In this document: piece after piece, positions 55,969-64,000 of the stretch
How the letters are laid out: every line of letters starts with the position of its first letter
Numbering within the stretch: the first letter of the stretch is position 1
From: Litchfieldia alkalitelluris
GTDB lineage: Bacteria; Bacillota; Bacilli; Bacillales; Bacillaceae_L
DNA length: 64,000 nucleotides
NCBI RefSeq assembly: GCF_002019645.1
Contig: NZ_KV917374.1
Span: forward strand, 4,920,369-4,984,368
Direction of reading: 5' to 3'
Program-made: the position numbers and the translations under genes
Notes under the pieces: generated by a model
Database searches by the model: none
The model's input: the letters and a program-made list of their open reading frames with translations, nothing else
Told to the model about the DNA's origin: nothing

Positions 55969-55999
55969 CATGAATGGTCTATTTTTTTGCATGAATGGT
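55969..55999 (-). promoter_or_regulatory. Direct-repeat activator site, 21-bp period
   Basis: CATGAATGGT occurs at 55969-55978 and 55990-55999, identical over 10 bases with a start-to-start distance of 21 bp. It lies about 8 bp upstream of the -35 element. The spacing equals two helical turns, as in LytTR-family sites (9-bp repeats, 12-bp gap). The LytTR regulator at 60827-61528 is the obvious candidate. Confidence 0.6.
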
Positions 56000-56141
56000 T
56001 TTATTTAAGGTAAGCGTCACCATTTTGACCAGAGCTCCACAGTATGCAAATGTATGATCGTAGCATTTGTTTATTTATATAGGTGATGGTCGTGACGGAA
56101 GGGCGCTTTCATCCTATTGGGTCTGTAATACAAACAAAAAG

Positions 56142-56163
56142 AGAACCTCAGATAAGAGGTTCT
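56142..56163 (-). terminator. Minus-strand terminator behind the DUF559-like gene
   Basis: AGAACCTC, a 6-nt loop and GAGGTTCT are followed by CTTTTTG on the minus strand. It would end a transcript of the 56438 gene that runs through the four-box repeat. Confidence 0.75.
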
Positions 56164-56249
56164 ACCAAGACTAAGTTGTGCGGTTTAATGGTGTTTTTTG
56201 CTGAAATGACAATTGAATTGAATTGGTGTGATGGATTTTTTATTAGCGA

Positions 56250-56440
56250 TAAATAATAAGGGGAGAATTTTCCGTTAAATGAAGATTAGCACTCGTTTTG
56301 GGGTAAATAAGGGAAGTTTTTCCCTCTATACAAGTAAAATTACCAATTTCCTTGTTTTATGAGTAAAATAAGAGAAATTTTTCCCTCTATATGCACCGTT
56401 TTCGATGAAATTTATTAATTAAGAGAAATTTTTCCCTCTA
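56250..56440 (-). repeat. Four-box repeat (family A) abutting the DUF559-like gene
   Basis: Boxes are centred near 56266, 56317, 56378 and 56430, with spacings 51, 61 and 52 bp. Read on the minus strand, the order and spacers match the tandem units at 2761-3480 (ATAGAGGGAAAAATTTC, ACTTGTATAGAGGGAAAA, TTTAACGGAAAATTC). Box 1 begins at the TAG stop codon of the 56438 gene, so the repeat forms its 3' end. Confidence 0.9.
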
Positions 56441-57112
56441 TCGACTGATTAGATCATAGTGCCTAACCTGTTCCCCTATCCGATAAGAGCGAACTCTCAC
56501 TGTCCCAGATGCGGGAATTAACAGCTTTTTATCGACTAGTTGAGAAAGCACTTTTCTAACCGTCTTGTTACTTAGCTTCAAATACTTCTCGAATTCTACA
56601 GGGGTTATGGCTTCAACGCTTCGAATCGCTAGCCGAAGTACTTCCTTTTCAACTAAGGACAAAGTGGTCTGGTCCAGTTCATCCCCTAGCCATCGGCCAA
56701 TCACTTGCTGAATAACTTGTTGGCATTGACGAGGCTTCTCGTTAACTTGGTCATAAGAAAAGCGGATCACTGTCCATCCGTCAATCACTAACTGGTTTTG
56801 ACGTTCCAGGCTGTCTGAAAATTGCCATCGGCTTATGTTCTGTAAGTGAGGGCCGTACCCGTCAATCTCGAGGCAAATCTGCATAGTCGGCCGAATATAA
56901 GCAAAGTCCAAGTACCTTTTGCCATCCTTGAAATCATTGACCTCATATTCTGGATGCAGATATCGAAAATGGTGAAATAATGGCCACCACACTTGCTTCA
57001 AAAACAACATTTCAGCATGTTTGTGACCTTCCTTTAAGCGCCGCAACCGTTCACCGGTTCTTGTCTTTAAATGATTATTCATAAATGTCTGATATTCTTT
57101 TTCAAATCCCAT
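56438..57112 (-). CDS. DUF559/Vsr-like nuclease domain with winged helix
   Basis: I start at ATG 57112, with AGAGGAA upstream. The 224-residue protein has a basic helical N-terminus, then a PD-(D/E)xK-like core: RYLDFAYIRPTMQICLEIDG followed by GWTVIRFSYDQV, as in DUF559 and very-short-patch nucleases. The C-terminal 80 residues read as a winged helix (TPVEFEKYLKLSNKTVRKVL, VRVRSYRIGEQV). Cytoplasmic, presumably DNA-acting. Its stop codon is the first base triplet of a family A repeat. Decayed pieces of the same 3' end lie at 59237-59311 and 62250-62306, each beside family A boxes. I infer a link with repeat spread; the biochemical role is unknown. Confidence 0.75.
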   Translation of the reverse strand: MGFEKEYQTFMNNHLKTRTGERLRRLKEGHKHAEMLFLKQVWWPLFHHFRYLHPEYEVNDFKDGKRYLDFAYIRPTMQICLEIDGYGPHLQNISRWQFSDSLERQNQLVIDGWTVIRFSYDQVNEKPRQCQQVIQQVIGRWLGDELDQTTLSLVEKEVLRLAIRSVEAITPVEFEKYLKLSNKTVRKVLSQLVDKKLLIPASGTVRVRSYRIGEQVRHYDLISR

Positions 57113-57133
57113 AGCATTCCTCTTCCTATCCAA

Positions 57134-57500
57134 TGGTTATGTTTTTTGTGGTGGAAACCTTAAATTTGAACTTCGGAAAGATTTTAAAGATAATGAGTGT
57201 TAAAATGCGAGTGAAAAAAAGAAGTTTAATGTGGTCTCAACTGGGAGGGGGGATTGTAGCAATAAAGAATGGTAGAGCGGATACAAAGATTACGGAAGAA
57301 ACCTGAGTGTAGAACTAGTTTTAGTTTAATAGAATCCTTTTATTTGTCAATCTATTCTCTTTATAATTCACCAAATCTACTCTTAACATTTCTACTTTCA
57401 GCCTCCCCAGCCTTAAGGAAGGCATTCGTGAATCACCGGAACGCATTAAAATAAGGTTCCAACATCATTCTTCCCGCTACTTTAAATATAAAAATTCCTA
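57134..57500. other. Intergenic region upstream of the DUF559-like gene
   Basis: No recognised element. A 61-codon plus-strand frame at 57269 has a purine-rich leader but no family resemblance and odd composition. The promoter of the minus-strand gene should lie in the left part. Confidence 0.4.
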
Positions 57501-57504
57501 GCCA

Positions 57505-57590
57505 TAAAAAATAAGGGGAGTTATTTCCGTTAATTGCCAATTAGAGCTTATTTTTGGGTAAATAAGTGGAGTTTTTCCACTAGCCTTGCA
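57505..57590 (-). repeat. Partial four-box repeat left of the IS
   Basis: Two boxes (AAGGGGAGTTATTTCCGT and AAGTGGAGTTTTTCCACT), centred near 57522 and 57573, are 51 bp apart. The spacer AATTAGAGCTTATTTTTGGG matches box 4 to box 3 of the full unit. The remaining boxes are missing. Confidence 0.8.
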
Positions 57591-57700
57591 AGAAGATGTT
57601 AATTAGTTCCATTTTATATATTTTTGCAGGAGCAATGCAACGATAATGACCCACTAATTGTTATTTTAGTGAAATTTTTCCATGTGTAATTACTCAACTA

Positions 57701-59047
57701 ATAAAAAAAAGAAACACACAAACAAACGAAGACATGTTCCTGTTTTTTCCAATTATTAACTTAGATGTAAATTACCTTTTTTGTTTTAAGAATCCGTGGA
57801 TGTTTTCTAGGTCGACCAGGTTTACCTTTTTTGACTCTTCCTCTAGTAGTCCGAGAAGTCTTGTAGGTAATTAAATTAAAAAACTTCTGCCATGGTTGAT
57901 ACCAATTACAAATCATCTTTTTTAAGATTTGTTTAGTTGTATACTTTACATTTTCAAACTGGTCTTTTACTAATTCACATAGTCCGAAAGCGATAAAAGC
58001 AAGGTAGATTTGATTCCAAACAGCCGTTGTTTTGTAGCTAAATAGCTTCTCAAATTTTAGGTTTTGTTTCAACCACTTGAAGAATAGTTCAATGCACCAT
58101 CTTCTTTTGTAAATCATAGCTACATTCTCTGAAGAAAGGTCCCAACGATTAGTTAGTACACGATATCGATTACCATCCGAGTCACGGTATTCGACTAGTC
58201 GTGCAATGATTGTTTCCTCAGTCTTTGGAACTTTCATTTCTACCTTTGCATCAAGTGTAATGAGACTTTCTGTCTCAATTGAGTACTCTTCTATAACCTT
58301 TGTTCTCGAGCTTTCCTTAAGCCTAACAACAAAGTTTATATTACTTTCTAACCACTTTGAGAACAGTGTGTAGTTGATATAACCACGATCCATCACATGA
58401 GTATGATGTTGGCTTGTAAGTATGTAATCCGCAACTTCATGGTCGGCATATCCTGCAGTTGATGGGATGAAAAATTCCGGATAGACGTTATCTTGGCCAA
58501 AAGATCCAAGCAAAAGATGTACTTTTACTGCATTCTTACTTTTGGATGTATACGCCCATTCTCCTGCCTTTTTAGGAAGTTTAATTTCTGTGGAATCTAG
58601 TATTCCTAACAAACCTACTTCTGAAGAAGTAGCGGATGTAGATTCCTGTGGTTTTTTCAATTCTGCAACCTGGTTTAGTATTTCGAAACACATCTCTTGA
58701 AGATGATGCGTTGGAATTTCATTTAACTTTCGACATAGAGATGAACCACTTATTGACTTCAATCCTAAATAAGACTGTAGATCCTCATTAGCCTTTAGAT
58801 GGTCAGCTATTTCATCTAGAGAACCATGATTTTGTAAGAAGGCATTAACAAATAATAAGATTGTATGCCCTGTTAACAGTTTCTTTGAGTAAGTATCGGA
58901 AACTGGGCATCGAAAATTTTTCATAGAAATTAACGAAAAACACTTTTCAAAAACAGATATATTTGGTATGTTACTCATACGGTTTTCTCCTATTGTTTGT
59001 GTTTGAGTAACATGTCTTCAAACATACAATAGGGGATTTTTTTTATA
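57701..59047 (-). mobile_element. IS4-type insertion sequence
   Basis: A single transposase gene is enclosed by inverted ends. Both ends, read inward, share ATAAAAAAAA and then GAAGACATGTT (left at 57728-57738, right as complement near 59010-59020). The exact outer border and any target duplication cannot be fixed by eye. Flanks on both sides are fragments of family A, so it inserted into a repeat cluster. Confidence 0.75.
57761..58978 (-). CDS. IS4-family transposase
   Basis: A 405-residue DDE transposase, full length. ATG 58978 has GGAGAAAA upstream. The N-terminal helical domain (LLTGHTILLFVNAFLQNHGS) is followed by the catalytic RNase-H fold: first Asp in LLGILDSTEIKLP, second in HVMDRGYINYTLF, and Glu in YKRRWCIELFFKWLKQNLK, the IS4 Y-(2)R-(3)E-(6)K signature. 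The basic tail ends GRPRKHPRILKTKK. No frameshift is seen, so it may be active. Confidence 0.93.
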   Translation of the reverse strand: MSNIPNISVFEKCFSLISMKNFRCPVSDTYSKKLLTGHTILLFVNAFLQNHGSLDEIADHLKANEDLQSYLGLKSISGSSLCRKLNEIPTHHLQEMCFEILNQVAELKKPQESTSATSSEVGLLGILDSTEIKLPKKAGEWAYTSKSKNAVKVHLLLGSFGQDNVYPEFFIPSTAGYADHEVADYILTSQHHTHVMDRGYINYTLFSKWLESNINFVVRLKESSRTKVIEEYSIETESLITLDAKVEMKVPKTEETIIARLVEYRDSDGNRYRVLTNRWDLSSENVAMIYKRRWCIELFFKWLKQNLKFEKLFSYKTTAVWNQIYLAFIAFGLCELVKDQFENVKYTTKQILKKMICNWYQPWQKFFNLITYKTSRTTRGRVKKGKPGRPRKHPRILKTKKVIYI

Positions 59048-59094
59048 TGTCTAAACAAATTTTGGTAAATAAGTAAATCATTAGAATTGTTTTG

Positions 59095-59236
59095 CAATGC
59101 TAGTGGAGTTTTTCCCCCTATACAAGCAAAATCACCTATTTTCTTATGTTTCTAATAAAATAAGAGAAATTTTTTCCCCTATTTTAGCTAATTTCGATAC
59201 TATTAATTAATTAAGAGAAATTTTTCCCTTTATTTA
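59095..59236 (-). repeat. Partial four-box repeat right of the IS
   Basis: Three boxes centred near 59110, 59171 and 59222 have spacings 61 and 51 bp, i.e. boxes 3, 2 and 1 of the unit read on the minus strand. The outermost box joins directly to a decayed nuclease gene end at 59237. Confidence 0.82.
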
Positions 59237-59311
59237 TTAAATCAAAGAGCCGAATCTCCCCCATTTACGATAAAATCGGTGACTGCCCCAAAATTCAGGA
59301 ATCAGCAGCTT
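59237..59311 (-). pseudogene. Decayed 3' end of a second DUF559-like gene
   Basis: The minus-strand frame reads KLLIPEFWGSHRFYRKWGRF then GSLI and TAA. The intact gene ends KLLIPASGTVRVRSYRIG...LISR at the same distance from its family A boxes. Nucleotide similarity (CAGCTTTTTAT-, CGATAAGA-like stretches) also persists. Confidence 0.55.
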
Positions 59312-59472
59312 TATAAACTGTACAATGCTTATTCCAATGCTATGTCAAAGTTAAAAAACTCACATAGGAGCCCTAATAAACAAAGAAAAAGACGCATGGC
59401 CAAGTTCACACGTCAATTTGATGTCTGTTAAAAAGAAAGCCTTCTAAAACGGCCATTTTAACTTAGAGAATA

Positions 59473-60786
59473 CTATAATAACGGAAAGAGTATTCGTAGC
59501 TCAAACCAGCCATCTTCGGTCTTTATTGTCATCGTGCCATCATATTTCTTCACTGTTTGTTGGATGCTCTTTAATCCATATCCATGAAAGTTTTTATCCT
59601 TTTTGGTTGTGACGGGTAATCCATTATTGAAGATTAATTTCCCTTCGTAACAGTTTTCTACTCGAACACTCAAAAAACTTTTCCGTTTACTTATCGTTAA
59701 ATGAATAAGTCTTTTCTCGATATCATCGATTTTCACAACACTTTCAATAGCGTTATCTAAAATATTTCCAAATAAGGTGCTTATATCAACCGGATCCATA
59801 AAATCAAGAGCTTTTCCTTCTGCGACAACCGTTAAGGTGACATTCACATCTTGACAATGCAGTTGTTTCCCCATAAGTACCGTATCCAGTACTTTATTTC
59901 CTGTTTTGTTTTGTGCTTCATATATTTTTATATCATCTTCCATTTGTTCAAGGTAATCAACTGCTTCTTGTGTACTAGCATCTTGTTTTAATACTGCAAT
60001 TTGATGTTTTAAATCATGATATTTCTGGTTAACTAATTCAATACTTTTTTCTGACAGCTCATAATTCGCAATTTGCAGCCTTAATAAATTCTGCAATTTT
60101 TCCACTTCGAACTTCATATTCATTTCATTAATTTGGATATGATACGCAAAAAGTAAAGCTACTCCCCCAAAATCAACGAGTGTTCGGATATTAAAAATAT
60201 CTCTTGCCATACTTCCACTAAATGGCGTGTTTTGATATACATAACTAATATTACTCATCGTGAACACTACTGCAACAATGATAAAAGCTGAAAACATCTC
60301 TCTAGCTGTTACATCATGGGTTGAATGGTTCTTAACAAATCGCTTTTCTAATAGGTACATGAAAGCTAAAACCACACTATAACTTATAAAAATAAACAGA
60401 TATGTGGTGAAATAAGTAAACGACATTTCTAAATCTAAAACAGCGAAATAATAAATTTGATAGGAAAAAGATGCAATAAATTCACCAACAATAAATGCTC
60501 TAGCTGTGTAGTAACCCACACTCAATAAGGACAAATCACACATAAGATAAATGTATAGATAAATGATACCAATCGATACCAATATACTCGGCACAAAAAA
60601 CATCATATGAACATCTGTGTTAATGATCTCCATGTAAATAAATATAAGTGCTAGAAAACTCAACGTAATTAAAAAGGATTCTATCTTCGTTCTTTTGCCT
60701 TTATTTAATACAGCAAAAAGCAAAGCACTCATCAGGTATGCGACAGCATAAAATCCCCCTGGAGTTTCGGCTAAATCGTAAGGCAT
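59473..60786 (-). CDS. AgrC/ComD-type sensor histidine kinase
   Basis: A 437-residue kinase with about six N-terminal membrane segments (residues 10-200). A cytoplasmic helix with NQKYHDLKHQIAVLKQD follows, whose first His is the phospho-acceptor. The GHKL ATPase has FGNILDNAIESVVKI and GYGLKSIQQTVKKY. ATG 60786 has AGAGGAGA upstream. It follows the LytTR regulator by 40 bases. AgrC-type kinases often sense peptides, but no agrB/agrD genes are here. A role in sugar sensing for the glycosidase operon is inferred. Confidence 0.9.
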   Translation of the reverse strand: MPYDLAETPGGFYAVAYLMSALLFAVLNKGKRTKIESFLITLSFLALIFIYMEIINTDVHMMFFVPSILVSIGIIYLYIYLMCDLSLLSVGYYTARAFIVGEFIASFSYQIYYFAVLDLEMSFTYFTTYLFIFISYSVVLAFMYLLEKRFVKNHSTHDVTAREMFSAFIIVAVVFTMSNISYVYQNTPFSGSMARDIFNIRTLVDFGGVALLFAYHIQINEMNMKFEVEKLQNLLRLQIANYELSEKSIELVNQKYHDLKHQIAVLKQDASTQEAVDYLEQMEDDIKIYEAQNKTGNKVLDTVLMGKQLHCQDVNVTLTVVAEGKALDFMDPVDISTLFGNILDNAIESVVKIDDIEKRLIHLTISKRKSFLSVRVENCYEGKLIFNNGLPVTTKKDKNFHGYGLKSIQQTVKKYDGTMTIKTEDGWFELRILFPLL

Positions 60787-60826
60787 TACGTTTCTCCTCT
60801 ACACATGTTCATTAAATAAATCCTAA

Positions 60827-61528
60827 TTACATATCCCATTGGTCAACTAACGCTTCCATAAAAGGCTTTCGATTTGATCTACTAATTGGAAGTTCCTCTC
60901 CTTTAACGATAACGCCTTTATCTTTTACCCCTTCGACATGAGCAAGATTAACTAAATAACTTCTATGAATTCTAAAAAACCAATCATCATTCAATTCTTT
61001 TTCTAATTCTTTAATTGCTCCTGATGCCTCAATCGTAGCATCTTTGGTTTTCAATAATAACTTATGACCTTGGCTTTCGATATAATAAATCTCTGACATA
61101 TCTAAGCGTGTATAGCCATTTTTCACTTTAATGGTCAAGTACTCTACCTCTCTTTTTCCTAACCTATTAATGGCTTTATTTAACCGTTCAGAAAATGCGT
61201 AATAAGTGATTGGTTTTAACACATAATCGAGTGCATCAACAGCATAGCCTTTAATCGCATACTGCGCCATATTCGTAATAAAGATAATGACTACTTTCGA
61301 ATCAACTTTTCGAATTTCTTCTGCCGCTGACATTCCGTCCATTAGAGGCATTTGCACATCCATCAAAATAATGTCAAACTGCGCATCATATTTATTAATA
61401 AACTCATCACCATCAGTAAATGTTTGCACATCCATCGGTACTTGATTTTCTTTTTGAAATCTTTGTAAATAGTCTAATAATTGCTCTTGATAGATAGACT
61501 GATCTTCCACAACTGCAATACGTAACAT
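60827..61528 (-). CDS. LytTR-family response regulator
   Basis: A 233-residue protein. The receiver domain has VVEDQSIYQEQLLDYL, the phospho-acceptor Asp in FDIILMDVQMPLMDG and the Lys in ALDYVLKPITYYAFSERL. The C-terminal LytTR DNA-binding domain shows LDMSEIYYIESQGHKLLLKT, WFFRIHRSYLVNLAHVEGV and LPISRSNRKPFMEAL. ATG 61528 follows AAAGGAGTG. It should bind 9-10 bp direct repeats about 21 bp apart, as seen at 55969-55999. Confidence 0.95.
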   Translation of the reverse strand: MLRIAVVEDQSIYQEQLLDYLQRFQKENQVPMDVQTFTDGDEFINKYDAQFDIILMDVQMPLMDGMSAAEEIRKVDSKVVIIFITNMAQYAIKGYAVDALDYVLKPITYYAFSERLNKAINRLGKREVEYLTIKVKNGYTRLDMSEIYYIESQGHKLLLKTKDATIEASGAIKELEKELNDDWFFRIHRSYLVNLAHVEGVKDKGVIVKGEELPISRSNRKPFMEALVDQWDM

Positions 61529-62054
61529 ATCTACACTCCTTTTATATAATCTATTAGATATAAGTGTATATAGTAATCAATTTAGTTATCCTTCGGTTTT
61601 GATATGTAGTTACCACTATATCAAACATTGAGGTGTTTTATTCTAGTTTTTTCTGTGTCGAGGTTTTACTGAAATAAACTGTAGCTCTACAGTCAGTTAT
61701 TATATATCTACTTTTTAAGGTGCGAAAGGTTAATCTTATCCTATTTATCGTCACTTCTAGAATATTTTAAAATAGGGATTCAATTTCAACACAACTAAAC
61801 TCATTTTTATGATGAATTTGATAGGATAACTATTACCGCTCTATTCTAGTGCGTAGTCAAAGAGTTTCCTTAATCACTAATATTAAATATGAGCGCCAAT
61901 TTACATATGAAATTGACACTCATTATTTTTGGTGTAAAGCCATGTGGGTGAAAATCAAATTTTCACAGGGAAATGCAAACCAAATTGTAGAGGTACAACG
62001 GCTATTGGTCCCCCACAATTTGTTATACGACTTATCTTACTGTAAATTTTAAAA
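61529..62054. other. Intergenic region upstream of the LytTR operon
   Basis: The regulator promoter should lie in 61540-61700, where AGTTA-type motifs recur without the 21-bp spacing. A 67-codon plus-strand frame at 61849 has no ribosome binding site and no family resemblance. No terminator is seen. Confidence 0.4.
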
Positions 62055-62232
62055 TTAGCGGAGATTTTCCGGTTAACGGCAAAATAGAGCTTGGTTCAGC
62101 CTATAAGCGGAGTATTTCCGATTAAGCAAAGAACAACAACCCATTTTTATGTTTTTTGAGTCAATAGGCGGAATCCTTCCGTCTATTTAAGCTATTTTAA
62201 GTGCTAATTCCCAATTAAGAGAACTTTCTCCA
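62055..62232 (-). repeat. Four-box repeat (family A), divergent copy
   Basis: GCGGAGATTTTCCG, GCGGAGTATTTCCG, GCGGAATCCTTCCG and GAGAACTTTCTC are centred near 62064, 62114, 62175 and 62225. Spacings are 49, 61 and 50 bp. Spacer words (AAAATAGAGCTT, TTTTTTGAGTCAATAG) match the other copies. Confidence 0.85.
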
Positions 62233-62249
62233 CTTATTTTCAACAACCC

Positions 62250-62306
62250 ATTCTGACTCCTTCATCTGGGGCCGTGATGGTCCGCTCTTATGTGGTTGGG
62301 GGGAGT
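62250..62306 (+). pseudogene. Decayed piece of a third DUF559-like gene end
   Basis: The plus-strand frame reads ILTPSSGAVMVRSYVVGG, matching LLIPASGTVRVRSYRIGE of the intact gene at 56438 almost residue for residue. It lies about 20 bases from a family A copy, but in the opposite relative orientation to the intact locus. No start or upstream part remains. Confidence 0.65.
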
Positions 62307-62407
62307 AGAATATTGAGAAAGGAGATGCACTGCTAACGAATAGCGATCTTGAAGAAATAGAAATCTCTTACTAAAGTAACTGGTTGCGGCTATTTCAACA
62401 GGCAAAC

Positions 62408-62443
62408 AAAAAAATGCCTCAATATAAACTGAGACATTTTTTT
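62408..62443 (-). terminator. Terminator of the GH43 gene
   Basis: AAATGCCTCA pairs with TGAGACATTT (one mismatch). Runs of A and T flank the stem, 33 bases after the GH43 stop. Confidence 0.8.
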
Positions 62444-62476
62444 CAATTGCAAAACCGATACAAAAAGCAGTACAAA

Positions 62477-63895
62477 TTATTCCAGTATAAAAGAAGCTAA
62501 ACCGGCACTCCCATTTCCTTTATAGGTAAAATACAATGGTTGAATATCATCCGGAATGACGATGTCAGAAGAGTATTCCGTCCATACATTCGTAAAATCA
62601 ACAGGTATCTCAGCAAGCGCTGCACCATCCCATGAAGTTTTCACCTCAAATACACCTTTACAATATCCCCGCACCTTAATTTTGATTTTCTTTATATCCT
62701 GACAATCAAAATATTTAAATCCCGCAGTAGCAGAATCCTGCATATTAGCAATATATCCTATTTCCTCATCCCCATCTTTTCCATCCTGGGTGATCTTCGG
62801 GAATTGGCTGTCCATCCATAAACCACCTGAATACTTTGCCTCATCTCGACAGAACAGATTGCACGCAAGATATGCTGGATACTCTCCACGTCCGATAAGT
62901 GGTCCGCCATTTGGTCCACAGGACGTCATCTCTACTTGAGGAATAGTTCCATCTTTTAGAATTTTAATAGGCTCAATACATCCCTGACGACTGAAGCTTG
63001 ATCCATTTGTATGTCGATGATAAAAAATATACCATTTGCCATTCATTTCAATAATACTGCCATGATTATTGCCACCATAAAACATTGGTTTATCCGCCGG
63101 TTTGTAAGAATCAATATGGAGATCATTATTGCTTACAATTACGCCCTTGTATTCAAAACCTTTTGTTGGATTTTTGCTGGTGGCATAACACAGTTCATGC
63201 ATCACGATCGAGGAATATAGCAAATAATAGGTATCTCCCATCTTTCTCATCGAAGGCGCTTCAAAAAACTCATGCCCCTCAAAACCACTACCTGCACTAT
63301 AAGGCTCACTTGGTGCGATAAATACCGGTTCTTCTACAATGGTAAGCATATCCGGACCGAGAACCGTTGCCATAGCTCCCTTTCTGGATTTATCACCCGC
63401 TGCACAAAAACCAGTATACAGATACGTTTTATCTCCTTCGGTCAGTAAGCCAGGATCAAACTGTGGTTGATCTCCTTCTCTTTCCCCAAGACGTGTTCCA
63501 TCTGCATAATGTACATATCCATAGAATTCATATTTTCCTGCTGGAGTATCGCAAACAGCTACTGATACAACGGATACTTTATCTAGAACATAGTACAAAT
63601 AATATTTTCCATCATGTCCAACCGTGACATCTGGAGCATATAAACACATATTTTCAGCATAATTCAGAGGATCATCTGTTTTTTTATAAATAACACCCTC
63701 ATACCGCCAATCCCCCAAATCATCCGCCGGGGCTGACCAACATACATAATCATTCAAGCAAAATACATGCCCATTAAAGCGGTCATGGGAGCCATAAATA
63801 TACACTCTGTCATTAAACACATAAGGTTCCGCATCAGGAATATACTCCCATGAAGGGAGGTAAGGATTCACGCCTTGTTTTTTCTGTGTTTCCAC
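62477..63895 (-). CDS. GH43 glycosidase with C-terminal carbohydrate-binding domain
   Basis: I start at GTG 63895, six bases after GAGGTG; the frame could open 9 bases earlier. The 472-residue protein lacks a signal peptide. The five-bladed propeller shows the base Asp in EYIPDAEPYVFNDRVYIYGS, the middle Asp in APDVTVGHDGKYYLYY and the acid Glu in HEFFEAPSMRKMGDTYYLLY. From about residue 340 a CBM6-like beta-sandwich follows (FKYFDCQDIKKIKIKVRGYC). GH43 enzymes of this type release arabinose or xylose side chains. It fits the plant-glycan theme and may share control with the adjacent LytTR system. Confidence 0.92.
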   Translation of the reverse strand: METQKKQGVNPYLPSWEYIPDAEPYVFNDRVYIYGSHDRFNGHVFCLNDYVCWSAPADDLGDWRYEGVIYKKTDDPLNYAENMCLYAPDVTVGHDGKYYLYYVLDKVSVVSVAVCDTPAGKYEFYGYVHYADGTRLGEREGDQPQFDPGLLTEGDKTYLYTGFCAAGDKSRKGAMATVLGPDMLTIVEEPVFIAPSEPYSAGSGFEGHEFFEAPSMRKMGDTYYLLYSSIVMHELCYATSKNPTKGFEYKGVIVSNNDLHIDSYKPADKPMFYGGNNHGSIIEMNGKWYIFYHRHTNGSSFSRQGCIEPIKILKDGTIPQVEMTSCGPNGGPLIGRGEYPAYLACNLFCRDEAKYSGGLWMDSQFPKITQDGKDGDEEIGYIANMQDSATAGFKYFDCQDIKKIKIKVRGYCKGVFEVKTSWDGAALAEIPVDFTNVWTEYSSDIVIPDDIQPLYFTYKGNGSAGLASFILE

Positions 63896-64000
63896 TGTAA
63901 GCACCTCATCTTTAGTTGTTAGTCGTTTTAGTTAGTCGAATCATATTCCACGATAATTTTGGTAAAATACCGACTACCTTCCCATTTTCCATATAAGATT

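Noticed and set aside
57269-57454. 61-codon plus-strand ORF
   Set aside because: A purine-rich leader is present, but the product looks like non-coding translation and no promoter or terminator supports it.
59473-61528. Complete agr quorum-sensing locus
   Set aside because: The kinase and regulator resemble AgrC/AgrA, but no AgrB-like protease or AgrD peptide gene is found on either side.
61849-62052. 67-codon plus-strand ORF
   Set aside because: No ribosome binding site, no recognisable domain, and it ends just before a repeat.

Overview
The window is low-GC, spore-former-type DNA that fits a Bacillaceae genome. The evidence is prkA-yhbH, a trmL (cspR)/queG/YhbB-like neighbourhood that resembles the B. 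subtilis yhb region, a tRNA-Gly with encoded CCA, strong GGAGG ribosome binding sites, CcpA cre sites, a PerR box and a putative sigma-E promoter. I cannot name the species from sequence alone.

Layout. Bases 1-12,540 hold the end of a drug-efflux MFS gene, an AraC remnant, yhbH and prkA (pushed apart by 1.5 kb of repeats), an aldo/keto reductase, an SDR, trmL, a YhbB-like amidase, queG, a B3/4-domain protein and tRNA-Gly. Bases 12,700-22,640 hold a sugar uptake locus on the minus strand: two ABC permeases, a lipoprotein binding protein, a YesM/YesN-type two-component system and a Gfo/Idh oxidoreductase. A 26-copy, 52-bp repeat array splits it, and a c-di-GMP-I riboswitch driving two tiny ORFs lies upstream. 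Bases 22,980-28,620 hold transporters, an old-yellow-enzyme homologue, a prematurely terminated MarR and a PRPP synthetase paralogue. Bases 29,150-45,420 are mixed: a secreted PL11 rhamnogalacturonan lyase, a lactate permease remnant, DegV, a quinone reductase-like protein, an orphan Cys-tailed peptide gene, a Ca2+ P-type ATPase, a CAP-domain secreted protein, an AlkD-like protein, PerR-boxed katG and two small envelope proteins.

Bases 45,720-55,883 form a tight overlapping minus-strand operon: GH2, GH78, a GPH sugar symporter, a domain-swapped membrane-anchored GH3 and a small membrane protein. A cre-like site overlaps its promoter, and a 10-bp direct repeat with 21-bp period lies just upstream. 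Bases 56,438-63,895 hold a DUF559-like nuclease/winged-helix gene, an IS4-type element, a LytTR/AgrC-type two-component system and a GH43 enzyme. Together the genes describe a soil or plant-litter bacterium that degrades rhamnose-rich pectins and rhamnoglycosides under catabolite control.

The most unusual content is repetitive. Family A is a composite of four short imperfect palindromes at a fixed spacing of about 51/61/51 bp, seen at least six times. Family B is a chain of alternating hairpin arms with 52-bp period. Family C is another hairpin repeat, also with 52-bp period. Family A lies beside the intact DUF559-like gene and beside two decayed fragments of its 3' end, which suggests a repeat-plus-nuclease element.
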